Shown in pieces: positions 8,411-16,277 of a stretch of DNA of 64,000 nt. How positions within the stretch are numbered: the stretch's first letter is position 1; each line of letters opens with the position of its first letter. Source of the DNA: Haloferula luteola (GTDB taxonomy: Bacteria; Verrucomicrobiota; Verrucomicrobiia; Verrucomicrobiales; Akkermansiaceae); the NCBI RefSeq assembly GCF_014201715.1, contig NZ_JACHFD010000006.1, positions 170,510 to 234,509 of the forward strand, written 5' to 3'. The position numbers were made by a program, and so were the translations under genes. The notes under the pieces are model-generated. The model was not told the DNA's origin. It saw only the letters and a list, made by a program, of their open reading frames with translations, and searched no databases.

Positions 8411-9682
8411 ATGAACACCATCGTCACCGGTCTCCAATGGGGAGACGAAGGCAAAGGCAAGATCGTCGATTACCTCACTGAGTCCGCTGACGTCGTCGTC
8501 CGCGGCCAGGGAGGCAACAACGCGGGCCACACCGTCATCGCCCGGGGCACCAAATACATCCTTCACCTTCTCCCTTCCGGCATCCTCTGGGACGGAAAAA
8601 CCAACGTCATCGGCAACGGCGTGGTGCTCGACCCCATCGGTCTCGTCGCCGAAATCGCCCGCATCGAGGCTCAAGGCGTCGCCATCACCCCGGAGAAACT
8701 GCTCATCTCCGACCGCGCCCACGTCGTACTGCCCCTCCACAAGGAGCTCGACGCAGCCCGGGAAGCCGCCCTTGGAGATCGCAAAATCGGCACCACCAAG
8801 CGTGGCATCGGCCCCACCTACGCCGACAAAATCAACCGCTGCGGCCTCCGTGTGGCCGATCTGCTCGACGAGGCCTACGCCCGTGAAATGATCGCCCTGC
8901 GCACCGCCGATGCCAACGAAGTCCTTGCCCGCTTCGACCTGCCGACCTTCGACGCCACTCAACAGGCCGACGAAATCTACAAAGCTTTCGAACGCCTCCG
9001 GCCCCACATCTCCAACACCATCCCCGTCCTTCACGACGCCTGGAAAGCCGGTCGCAACATCCTCTTCGAAGGGGCCCAGGGCACTCTGCTCGACATCGAT
9101 TTCGGCACCTATCCCTTCGTCACCTCCTCCAACACCACCGCCGGCGGGTGCTGCACCGGTTCGGGCCTCCCACCCACCGCGATCGATCAGGTGGTTGGCG
9201 TCTGCAAGGCCTACACCACCCGAGTGGGTGGAGGACCCTTCCCCACCGTCGATGAGGGCCTCTCCCAGTACCTCCATGACCTGGGGCGTGAATTCGGCGC
9301 CACCACTGGCCGCCCACGTGGCTGCGGCTGGCTCGATGCCGTCCTCCTTCGCCAAGGTTGCATGGTCAATGGAGCGACCGGCCTCGCCGTCACCAACCTC
9401 GACGGGCTCGATAACTATCAGACCCTCCAAATTTGCGTCGCCTACGAAATCGATGGCACCCGCCACGATCTCGCCCCAGCCGACCGCCACGCTTGGGATC
9501 GTGCCGTTCCCATCTATGAGGAATTGCCCGGTTGGATGAGCGACACGAGCGGCTGCACCGACTACGCCGAACTCCCCGAAAACGCCAAGGCCTACCTGCT
9601 GCGCCTTTCCGAGCTCTGCGACACCCCGATCCAATTCGTCGGCGTTGGCCCCGATCGCTCGCAAACCCTGGTCGTTTCCTGA
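8411..9682 (+). CDS. purA: Adenylosuccinate synthetase
   Basis: The protein has 423 residues, standard length. The N-terminal P-loop is WGDEGKGK with catalytic Asp and Lys, followed by GGNNAGHT. Further signatures are GTTKRGIGPTYADKINRCG, FEGAQGTLLDIDFGTYPFVTSSN and GRPRGCGWLD near the C-terminal third. It makes adenylosuccinate from IMP, aspartate and GTP, the first committed step to AMP. It starts ATGAACACCATCGT with no obvious Shine-Dalgarno. A GC-rich hairpin follows the stop. Confidence 0.97.
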   Translation: MNTIVTGLQWGDEGKGKIVDYLTESADVVVRGQGGNNAGHTVIARGTKYILHLLPSGILWDGKTNVIGNGVVLDPIGLVAEIARIEAQGVAITPEKLLISDRAHVVLPLHKELDAAREAALGDRKIGTTKRGIGPTYADKINRCGLRVADLLDEAYAREMIALRTADANEVLARFDLPTFDATQQADEIYKAFERLRPHISNTIPVLHDAWKAGRNILFEGAQGTLLDIDFGTYPFVTSSNTTAGGCCTGSGLPPTAIDQVVGVCKAYTTRVGGGPFPTVDEGLSQYLHDLGREFGATTGRPRGCGWLDAVLLRQGCMVNGATGLAVTNLDGLDNYQTLQICVAYEIDGTRHDLAPADRHAWDRAVPIYEELPGWMSDTSGCTDYAELPENAKAYLLRLSELCDTPIQFVGVGPDRSQTLVVS

Positions 9683-9711
9683 ACCAGTTCCGACTCCCTT
9701 CGTAAAAAGTA

Positions 9712-9735
9712 CGGGCCGCTCACTCGAGCGGCCCG
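9712..9735 (+). terminator. Hairpin after purA
   Basis: CGGGCCGCT pairs perfectly with AGCGGCCCG around a 6-nt loop. The following bases are mixed pyrimidines without a T run, so intrinsic termination may be weak. Confidence 0.5.
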
Positions 9736-10062
9736 CTTGGTCTCCCCCCCTCTGATACTCTCAGAGAGAACCTCAAAAAATCAGCAACTCGACGACCCTT
9801 CGGCCTCCGATCGCACCCGCCATCGGATCACCGGGGGGAACGAAATCCCAGAATCTCCTGCGAGCATACGCCGACCTTATTGCCAAAAGTCGACGCTCCC
9901 GATTCGGGGGTGGGCACTCGCAAAAGCCCCTGTTGTCGCGGTTTCGCTGGCCGCCAAGCTGCTGAAAATCTCGAAAACTTGTCGATCCTGCCCGAGCTCC
10001 CTGAGGAATCCCCTTCCCAGACCCCGGCCCTCCCGAAACGAACCTACCTGCCATCCACCCCC
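9736..10062. other. Intergenic stretch without a recognised gene
   Basis: Short open frames exist on both strands here, but none has a coherent protein-like composition, a family motif or a convincing start. I see no tRNA-like cloverleaf or repeat. It separates purA from the two small RHH-like genes. Confidence 0.5.
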
Positions 10063-10275
10063 TCATCTCGGCGTGGAAATCGAACCCTTTTCGGAGTCCA
10101 AAGCTTCTCCGGCATTCGAATTGAGCTGACGAAGCAGCAGTTCGATGCCTTTCTGGATCGCGAGGCTTCCAACCTGCTCCTTTTCAAGGCCAAGCTTCTT
10201 CGACGCCTCATCCAACCTCCGGCCAATTTCTGACGGAACGCGAATCGCTAGTAGTGGGTTTCGGGGGGAGTTCAT
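10063..10275 (-). CDS. Small RHH-like (CopG-type) putative DNA-binding protein
   Basis: The protein has 70 residues starting MNSPRNPLLAIRVPSEIG. A beta strand with alternating hydrophobics (LLAIRV) is followed by two helices (IGRRLDEASKKLGL, then QVGSLAIQKGIELLLRQL), the ribbon-helix-helix order, and a polar tail. Proteins of this type bind operators as dimers and often autoregulate or act as antitoxins, but no toxin gene is adjacent. The frame extends 16 codons further upstream; I chose the inner ATG because the strand then sits at the usual distance from the N-terminus. It diverges from a second protein of the same design across 90 bp with a dyad. Confidence 0.6.
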   Translation of the reverse strand: MNSPRNPLLAIRVPSEIGRRLDEASKKLGLEKEQVGSLAIQKGIELLLRQLNSNAGEALDSEKGSISTPR

Positions 10276-10297
10276 TTTTAGACCTACGTGAGACCAT

Positions 10298-10314
10298 GTA
10301 GTCGATATGACTAC
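10298..10314. promoter_or_regulatory. Dyad between the divergent RHH-like genes
   Basis: GTAGTC-GATAT-GACTAC is a perfect 6+5+6 inverted repeat. A related half site, CCTAC, lies at 10283-10287. The position suits an operator for one or both flanking small DNA-binding proteins. Confidence 0.45.
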
Positions 10315-10365
10315 GCCTTGCAATCCATAATTGTCTGAATTTCAGTTTTTTATTCCATCATCTCC

Positions 10366-10638
10366 ATGAGCAGCCCCAAACGAGTCTCTGCCCCCCTTCG
10401 TCTCGACCCAGAAACGCTTGAACACGTTCGGATCGCCGCCGAACGCACTGGGCTGGCCCAGGCGGATATCCTCCGGCTCTGCTTGGCCATCGGTCTGGAA
10501 GACCTCCGGAAACTCAACTATCGCATTCCTGAAGTCCTTTCCGACGCCGCCTCCCGACCCCCGGGGAAAAACCTGCGCTACAGCGACGCCTCCACCTCGC
10601 CGAGCCTCAAAGTCGCCGAGAATCCCCATCAGGATTGA
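10366..10638 (+). CDS. Small RHH-like putative DNA-binding protein
   Basis: The protein has 90 residues. The N-terminal half has a strand (RVSAPLRLD) and two helices (PETLEHVRIAAERTGL, QADILRLCLAIGLEDLRKL), the same strand-helix-helix plan as the divergent neighbour, then a Pro/Ser-rich tail. The order suggests a ribbon-helix-helix DNA-binding dimer. The starting ATG follows a T-rich stretch and has no clear Shine-Dalgarno. Function beyond probable DNA binding is unknown. Confidence 0.62.
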   Translation: MSSPKRVSAPLRLDPETLEHVRIAAERTGLAQADILRLCLAIGLEDLRKLNYRIPEVLSDAASRPPGKNLRYSDASTSPSLKVAENPHQD

Positions 10639-10677
10639 TTTCTGCGCCGCCACGGCCTCGACCCCTCACACCGCACG

Positions 10678-10709
10678 AAAAAGGGCTCCAAGCCACCGCT
10701 TGAAGCCCT
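10678..10709 (-). terminator. Rho-independent terminator of the redoxin unit
   Basis: A 12-bp stem with one mismatch (10682-10693 with 10698-10709) and a 4-nt loop is followed on the minus strand by five T. It sits 22 bp after the redoxin stop. Confidence 0.7.
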
Positions 10710-10731
10710 GGAAGTCTCGAATTTGGGGTTC

Positions 10732-11328
10732 TCAATACTTCACCCCGCAGCCATACGGCGCGGCCTTCTTCACGGCCACTTCCTCTTCTTCGGCTAGGGA
10801 GTCGAGAGCCGCCGCCACATAATTCGTCGCCGTCTCCAAGGACTCCTTCTTCAAGTCGGGCTTGTCATCAATGCCCCCCATGTAAGCGATCTCCCCTTCA
10901 TCGTTGATCACGAACAGATGGGGAGTGGTTTCTGCACCATAACTTTTGCCCACCACACCGGCAGGATCCCTCAGCACCGCGGTGGCCTTATTGCCCGCCG
11001 CCTCCGCCTTTTCCTCCAATTGGCTCGCCGATGGCAGCTTGCCTTCCGGGCCGGACTGCACCGTCAACCACACCACACCTTCGGTGGTGTATTTCTCCTG
11101 CAGCGACGGCATATTGCCACTGCTGTAGTGCTTTTTCACGAACGGGCAGTCGAAATTCACCCACTCGAGAACCACCGTCTTCCCGGCGTAGTCCTCCAAT
11201 GAAACTTGCTTGCCGCTCGCACTTTCGAGCGTGAATGACGGGGCTTTCTCACCCGGCTCAAGGGCCAAGGCCGAAGCCACGGACAGGGCGGCCGCTGCTA
11301 AAGCGACCAAGGAGAAGGGAGTTTTCAT
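10732..11328 (-). CDS. Exported redoxin (AhpC/TSA-like thioredoxin-fold protein)
   Basis: The protein has 198 residues with a clear Sec signal (MKTPFSLVALAAAALSVASALA). The thioredoxin fold follows: EKAPSFTLESASGKQVSL, LEWVNFDCPFVKKHY, and GAETTPHLFVINDEGEI with the cis-Pro. The active site is CPFV, not CXXC, so only one cysteine is present there, as in peroxiredoxin-like members. A second cysteine sits in the C-terminal PYGCGVKY. Periplasmic thiol redox is likely. It is the last gene of a minus-strand unit after an orphan DsbD N-terminal domain gene and a HAD phosphatase gene. The frame extends upstream, but the signal peptide fixes the start. Confidence 0.88.
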   Translation of the reverse strand: MKTPFSLVALAAAALSVASALALEPGEKAPSFTLESASGKQVSLEDYAGKTVVLEWVNFDCPFVKKHYSSGNMPSLQEKYTTEGVVWLTVQSGPEGKLPSASQLEEKAEAAGNKATAVLRDPAGVVGKSYGAETTPHLFVINDEGEIAYMGGIDDKPDLKKESLETATNYVAAALDSLAEEEEVAVKKAAPYGCGVKY

Positions 11329-11393
11329 GATGGAATCAGTTTTGAAGCTACAAATGGCACCGTGCCGAAGAGTAAGCCGCTGTCCACGGGAAT

Positions 11394-12206
11394 TTATTCC
11401 ATTTCCTTCCCCCAATGCAGCAGCAGCGGGGCCTTGAGCTTCCCTCCCACCAACACCACTTCCAGCGACTCCCAAGACTCCGCTGCATACTCATGGGCCG
11501 GCACCACCGCCTTCCATGCCCCCTCTCCGGGGCCCAAAACAATCTGCTCTTCCGGATTCAATGCATTCGGTGTCGCCGGGATCAATTCAGCTCCCTCACC
11601 GTCCAGCGTAGCTGGCAGCACAATCGCCAGCGTGACCTGATCGCCCTCGCGAACCACGTCCAGCGAAGCACCTGACATCGGCTGAGGCACCTTTTGAAAG
11701 GCCTCCTCAATCTCCTCCGCCTGCTTGCTGGGTTCCCCGAGCCCTTCTCCCAAGGTCAACTCCAGAGTGGCCTCACCAGGAATGCAGGCCGCATCATCGC
11801 AAGTCAGCCAATCCACCTTTGCCTTCACCGTCACGTCACCCGCCGCCTCCTCACCCGGGGTCAAAAATACCGGCATCACGATCTCCTTGGCATAACCAAA
11901 ACCCACCATTCCCGAAGTCACAAAACGCTCTGGAATCGGATACAACAAGGGTCCTGCCACCCAGCCATCCGGCAACTCCCATTCGATCGAAACCGGCATC
12001 CCAGAATCGCCAGGATTCACCCAGTAGCTGTGCCAACCCTCATCCAAGGTCAGCTTCAAAGCGGCCTGCACCGGTTGACCTGCCGCATACCCCTCCGACG
12101 CTGCAAACAACTCGGCCTCAGCGTGCCCCGATTTCACCCCAGCCAATGCCCACGAAATCGAGGCCAGCGACGACATTGCAAAAATGACAGGCTTCATGCC
12201 CGCCAT
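11394..12206 (-). CDS. Secreted DsbD N-terminal-domain-like protein
   Basis: The protein has about 270 residues with an N-terminal signal (MKPVIFAMSSLASISWALAG). The domain reads GWHSYWVNPGDSGMP, then VDWLTCDDAACIPGE, where two cysteines stand in the place of the DsbD-alpha redox pair. In DsbD this domain passes electrons from the membrane domain to periplasmic thiol proteins. Here no transmembrane DsbD domain follows and none is in the window. The adjacent redoxin gene, 65 bp downstream, is a plausible partner. The start could be ATG at 12206 or 12197; the first lies one base after the HAD stop. Confidence 0.8.
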   Translation of the reverse strand: MAGMKPVIFAMSSLASISWALAGVKSGHAEAELFAASEGYAAGQPVQAALKLTLDEGWHSYWVNPGDSGMPVSIEWELPDGWVAGPLLYPIPERFVTSGMVGFGYAKEIVMPVFLTPGEEAAGDVTVKAKVDWLTCDDAACIPGEATLELTLGEGLGEPSKQAEEIEEAFQKVPQPMSGASLDVVREGDQVTLAIVLPATLDGEGAELIPATPNALNPEEQIVLGPGEGAWKAVVPAHEYAAESWESLEVVLVGGKLKAPLLLHWGKEME

Positions 12207-12207
12207 T

Positions 12208-13029
12208 CTAACCCCGATCCGCGCCACCGCCAGCCACAGGAAAGAAATGCTCCATCGCCTCCACACAGGCCCGCGAATGGGTCAGATCACACACATAGCC
12301 CCCCACCGAAGCCACGTGCGCCCGCACCTCCGGCACCGAATTCCCCGGACAGGCCACCTGCCCGGCGGCATCAGGAGAAAGCATCTCGAAATCATTGTGG
12401 CTGTCGCCAATCGCAAAACACTCCGCCGGTCCCAGCCCCAATCCCTCCGCCACCTTCCGCAAGCTCGATCCCTTATGATACTGCCGATGACCAAAGCGCA
12501 GATAAACCGAATTCCGCTGCCAACCGAGCAGCGGCTCATCGGCCGCCATCTCCACCACCCGCCGGACAATCCATTCCATCTCCTCCTCCGTGCGCGACAC
12601 CAAACCAGCCGGATCGCCATCGTGCTCCACCCAGGTCGCCCCCGTGTGCTCCTCCACCTCCGCTCGGATGCGCTTCAATAACTTCGCGATCTTCTTGAAA
12701 AACTTGCGGTGATCCTTCTCGCACTGCCGATTCCACCCTTCATCCGGAACCCAGCGCCCCACCGCATTCGGATACCAAATCTCCCGCTCCCGTGCCACCA
12801 CCCAGTCTGGGCTGAAAGGAAAGTGAGACTCCACCAGACCTTCCACCACGTGATTCATCGCGCGACCCGTATTGATTCCCCACACCGCGCCCCGCTCCTC
12901 CCTCAGCCGCTGCAGACACACAAACAACTCATCCACCACCGGCGGCACCGCTGCCGGATCATGCAGCGTGCCATCGAAATCGAAACACAGGACCAAACGG
13001 GGAGAATCAGGGCGCGCGAGCGGTTTCAC
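12208..13029 (-). CDS. HAD-superfamily hydrolase (Cof/SPP-like)
   Basis: The protein has 273 residues. HAD motif I is FDFDGTLHD with the nucleophile and acid-base aspartates; motif II is in WGINTGR; a lysine in YHKGSSLRKVAEGLG is motif III; motif IV is GDSHNDFEML. The large C2-type cap between motifs II and III fits sugar or nucleotide phosphatases. The substrate is not evident. It is the first gene of the unit HAD, DsbD-N, redoxin, with only 1 bp to the next start, but a functional link to the redox genes is not obvious. Confidence 0.88.
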   Translation of the reverse strand: MKPLARPDSPRLVLCFDFDGTLHDPAAVPPVVDELFVCLQRLREERGAVWGINTGRAMNHVVEGLVESHFPFSPDWVVAREREIWYPNAVGRWVPDEGWNRQCEKDHRKFFKKIAKLLKRIRAEVEEHTGATWVEHDGDPAGLVSRTEEEMEWIVRRVVEMAADEPLLGWQRNSVYLRFGHRQYHKGSSLRKVAEGLGLGPAECFAIGDSHNDFEMLSPDAAGQVACPGNSVPEVRAHVASVGGYVCDLTHSRACVEAMEHFFPVAGGGADRG

Positions 13030-13103
13030 GCCCCTTCGTTACCACGACCCCGTCATCCGGCGAGCCCGGATCACCCGGAAATGCCATCGCATCCCCAGTC
13101 CAC

Positions 13104-14456
13104 TCACTCCTCCACTGGTACCGCCCTCGGAGCTTCCTCCTCCACGGGGACGGCACGCGGCGGATCCGCGGGTTCCTCCTCGACCACCCGAGCCTTGGGC
13201 GGAGCCTCTTCCTCCACCACCCGAGCCCGTGGGGCCGGCTCCTCCTCCACCACCTGCGCTCGCGGCACCGACTCCTCCATCGGAGCCTCTGGCTCGACGG
13301 GCAAGGTCCGAGCGGGTTTGACCAAAATGGCTTTCGGAGGCGCTTCCGGAGTCTCTTCCATCCCTGGATTCGCCTGGGGCCGCACCAAAGTCGCCTCCGC
13401 TTCCGGGCGCGCTTTCATCTGTGGTGGCGCCTGGGTCCGCCGCATCTTAATCTCCACCCGACGATTCGGAGCCTGCTGGTCAATATCTCCCTGGTTCACC
13501 AAAGGATCCGATTTCCCAAAACCCCGCGTCTCAATCCGCTTTCCGTCGATCTTCAGCGATCCTGTCAGGTAAGACTTCACCGATTCCGCCCGTCGGCGAG
13601 AAAGCTCCAAATTGTAGGACTCCGTCCCAAACAAATCCGTGTAACCCTCAATCCAGCAATAGAGGCCCGGATTCCGCTCCACCAACAAAGCCAGCTTCAT
13701 CAAGCCCACCCGCGCACTCTCCCGAAGCTCGGCACTGTTGTATTCGAACAACAAATCACTCGGCAGCATCGTCTTCTTGCCCACCAAAACATTCTCCGGA
13801 AGGCCCACCATGTCGTCCAAGGACACGACCCCCTCCAAGGTACCCTGAAGCGCACCGTCCTCCTGCCCTCGCCGGAGAATTTCCTCGGTGAAATCATCCA
13901 ATGCCGAATCGTCCACCGTCACCGCACCCGGATCCACAATCACCTGGCCGTCCTCAGCAGCCGGTAGCGGATCTTCCGTGCGGCCCAACTCAGGCAATTC
14001 CGCATCCAGATCAAACCCGGCCGAGACATCCATCTCGATCGGCAACTCCGCCACACCCGACAACGCCGGCTGCGACGGCTTGATCGCAAACTCCGGATCC
14101 ACCGTGTCCGGGGTGATGTCCAGCTCATGATCCTCCGGCAATTGCGTGAGCACATCAATCTCCTCCAACAACTCGGCCGTGCTCTCCACCGGCACACTCT
14201 CCGGCTCCGGCGCCACCTCATCCATCGTCGGCGGCAGCACCTCCACCCGGTCAAACTGAATCGGCTGGGTCCGCACCTCCTCCGCCTCCTGGAACGGCAA
14301 CAGAATCTTCACCTTCCCCAGCGCCAGAAAAGCAATCCCGTGCAGCAGAATCGCCAACAACAACGACACCGTGATCCACCAGCCCAAATGATCCGGGCCG
14401 GGGAGTCGGGACGGTCCATCATCCCGAAAATCCTGCCATGAGTAGTCGTCCGCCAC
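13104..14456 (-). CDS. OmpA-family peptidoglycan-binding protein with repetitive tail
   Basis: The protein has 450 residues. A cytoplasmic N-terminus is followed by one membrane helix (WWITVSLLLAILLHGIAFLAL, about residues 26-48), an acidic spacer rich in Glu, Asp and Pro (50-225), and an OmpA C-terminal domain (about 229-340) with FEYNSAELRE, GYTDLFGTESYNLELSRRRA and APNRRVEI. The last ~100 residues are low complexity with repeats of the type PRARVVEEE. The OmpA domain binds peptidoglycan noncovalently. The single N-terminal helix resembles MotB or TonB-like energisers more than an outer membrane protein. It diverges from a histone-like gene over 93 bp. Confidence 0.85.
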   Translation of the reverse strand: MADDYSWQDFRDDGPSRLPGPDHLGWWITVSLLLAILLHGIAFLALGKVKILLPFQEAEEVRTQPIQFDRVEVLPPTMDEVAPEPESVPVESTAELLEEIDVLTQLPEDHELDITPDTVDPEFAIKPSQPALSGVAELPIEMDVSAGFDLDAELPELGRTEDPLPAAEDGQVIVDPGAVTVDDSALDDFTEEILRRGQEDGALQGTLEGVVSLDDMVGLPENVLVGKKTMLPSDLLFEYNSAELRESARVGLMKLALLVERNPGLYCWIEGYTDLFGTESYNLELSRRRAESVKSYLTGSLKIDGKRIETRGFGKSDPLVNQGDIDQQAPNRRVEIKMRRTQAPPQMKARPEAEATLVRPQANPGMEETPEAPPKAILVKPARTLPVEPEAPMEESVPRAQVVEEEPAPRARVVEEEAPPKARVVEEEPADPPRAVPVEEEAPRAVPVEE

Positions 14457-14549
14457 GCGCTCAGAATACGCCTTCCCTCGCCCGAAACAATCACGACCTT
14501 GTGGCGCGATTTTTCTTTGGCATTGAGCCTGCTGGAGTCACCCACTGTC

Positions 14550-14870
14550 ATGCCTGCGAAAAAAGCTGCAAAGAAGGCTGTTGAGAAAACTCCGGCCAAA
14601 AAGGTGACCGCCAAAAAGACCACCCAAAAAACCGCGGCGAAAAAAGCCACTCCCGCAAAAAAGGTCGCCACCAAAAAGGCGGCCAAAAAGACGGCCACCA
14701 AAGCCACCGCGAAAAAGGCCGCCAAGCCCGCCGCAACTCCCAAGTTGCCGCCCACTCACGAACAACTTCAGACCCAAGCCTACTACAACTATCTTGAACG
14801 CCTTCAGGCCGGCCTCCCCGGCAGCGAAGACGACGATTGGGCTTTGGCCCTGAAACAACTGTCAGCCTGA
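14550..14870 (+). CDS. Histone H1-like lysine-rich protein with DUF2934-like C-terminus
   Basis: The protein has 106 residues. The first ~65 are Lys/Ala/Thr repeats of the AKKA and AKKT type, like bacterial H1/Hc1 tails. From about residue 68 a short domain (THEQLQTQAYYNYLERLQAG, then SEDDDWALALKQL) resembles DUF2934. The basic tail should bind DNA or RNA without sequence specificity and may organise the nucleoid. The repeated AAG/AAA codons give a purine-rich tract in the DNA. The ATG at 14550 begins MPAKKAAKK; upstream codons in the frame do not fit. The homoserine dehydrogenase gene follows after 47 bp. Confidence 0.82.
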   Translation: MPAKKAAKKAVEKTPAKKVTAKKTTQKTAAKKATPAKKVATKKAAKKTATKATAKKAAKPAATPKLPPTHEQLQTQAYYNYLERLQAGLPGSEDDDWALALKQLSA

Positions 14871-14917
14871 CCCGCTTTGCCCTTCCCCCTGACGCGGAGC
14901 CGGGCACACTCCGCGCC

Positions 14918-16231
14918 ATGAAGTGCTCGACCCTTGGCATTGGCCTCGCTGGCGTCGGAACCGTCGGTTCCGGTGTCATCCTCGCGCTCCGCCGCAATGG
15001 CGATCTGATCCGTGATCGGACCGGCGGCGCCGTGGACATGCAGGTCACCAAGGCGCTGGTGCGCGATCTCTCCAAGCCTCGCGCCGTCGCTCTGCCTCAG
15101 GAGGTGCTCACCACCGATTGGAAGGAACTCGTCGCCGATCCCTCCGTCGACATCGTCGTCGAATTGATCGGCGGCACCACCGATGCCTTCGAAATCGTCG
15201 CCGCAGCCCTGAAAGCAGGCAAACCCGTGGTCACGGGCAACAAAGCCCTGCTTGCCGAACGAGGCGTCGAACTCTTCGCCCTCTCCAAGGAACACGACAC
15301 CCCGATTCACTTCGAAGCTGCGGTCGCCGGGGGCATCCCCATCATCAAGACCGTCCAGGAATCCTTCATCGGAAACCGCATCCACTCGATGAGCGGGATC
15401 ATCAACGGTACCTCCAACTACATCCTGGAGCGCATGACCACCGCTGGCCTGGATTTCGAAACAGCCCTCGGTGAAGCCCAACAACTCGGCTATGCCGAAG
15501 CCGATCCAGCTCTCGACGTCAACGGTTGGGACGCCGCTCACAAAGCCATCCTATTGGCTACCCTTGCTTACGGTTTCCCCATCGACCCGGCAATGGTCCA
15601 CGTCGCGGGCATCGAGCAAGTTCGACCCATCGACATCGATTTCGCCACCCGGCTCGGCTACGTCGTGAAACTTCTCGCCGTGGTCCGCGAACATCCCAAC
15701 GGGGCCGTCGAACTGCGGGTGCAGCCCTCCTTCATCCCCAAAAGCCACATCCTCGCCAGCGTCAATGGCGTCTTCAACGCCGTCGCGGTCCATGGCGACG
15801 CCGCTGGCGAATCCCTCTTCTACGGGCGCGGCGCAGGCCAGGATCCGACGGCCTCGTCTGTCGTCGCCGACCTCGTTGAAGCCGCCCGTTCGCTCCGCCA
15901 AGCCACCGGCCATCGCGGCTTTCTTCCCTACCGCGAATCCGGCCAACTGCTTCCCATCGAGAACACCGAGACGGCCTCATACGTCCGCTTCGACGTCACC
16001 GACCGCCCCGGTGTGGTCGCCGAAATCGCCACCGAACTGGCCAAAGAAGGCATCGGCATCTCCGGCACCCACTCCCCGGTCAATCCCGAGAGTCCCGACG
16101 CCGACTTCGTCGACATGGTCTTTCTCCTCCACACCTGCTCGTTCGGAAAACTTCAGGCCACCCTCGATCGCATTGAGCAGCTCGATTGCGTCAACAGCTC
16201 TCCTGTCGTCTTCCGCATCGAGAAGTTGTAA
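14918..16231 (+). CDS. hom: Homoserine dehydrogenase
   Basis: The protein has 437 residues, the typical length of the monofunctional enzyme with an ACT domain. The Rossmann motif is IGLAGVGTVGSGV. The catalytic region has VVTGNKALLAERG, FEAAVAGGIPIIKTVQES and the signature GYAEADPALDVNGWDAAHK. The C-terminal ACT domain (from about residue 350) starts YVRFDVTDRPGVVAEIA. It reduces aspartate semialdehyde to homoserine for threonine and methionine synthesis. The ACT domain suggests threonine feedback. The ATG at 14918 was chosen because the NAD motif sits at its usual distance. Confidence 0.96.
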   Translation: MKCSTLGIGLAGVGTVGSGVILALRRNGDLIRDRTGGAVDMQVTKALVRDLSKPRAVALPQEVLTTDWKELVADPSVDIVVELIGGTTDAFEIVAAALKAGKPVVTGNKALLAERGVELFALSKEHDTPIHFEAAVAGGIPIIKTVQESFIGNRIHSMSGIINGTSNYILERMTTAGLDFETALGEAQQLGYAEADPALDVNGWDAAHKAILLATLAYGFPIDPAMVHVAGIEQVRPIDIDFATRLGYVVKLLAVVREHPNGAVELRVQPSFIPKSHILASVNGVFNAVAVHGDAAGESLFYGRGAGQDPTASSVVADLVEAARSLRQATGHRGFLPYRESGQLLPIENTETASYVRFDVTDRPGVVAEIATELAKEGIGISGTHSPVNPESPDADFVDMVFLLHTCSFGKLQATLDRIEQLDCVNSSPVVFRIEKL

Positions 16232-16277
16232 CGTGACGCCTGCTTGACGATTCCGCCCGCCTTGCTTGGTTGGCGGA

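Noticed and set aside
14560-14740. Short repeats that could be mistaken for a CRISPR or satellite
   Set aside because: They encode the AKKA/AKKT tail of the histone-like protein, are irregular in spacing and have no spacer pattern.
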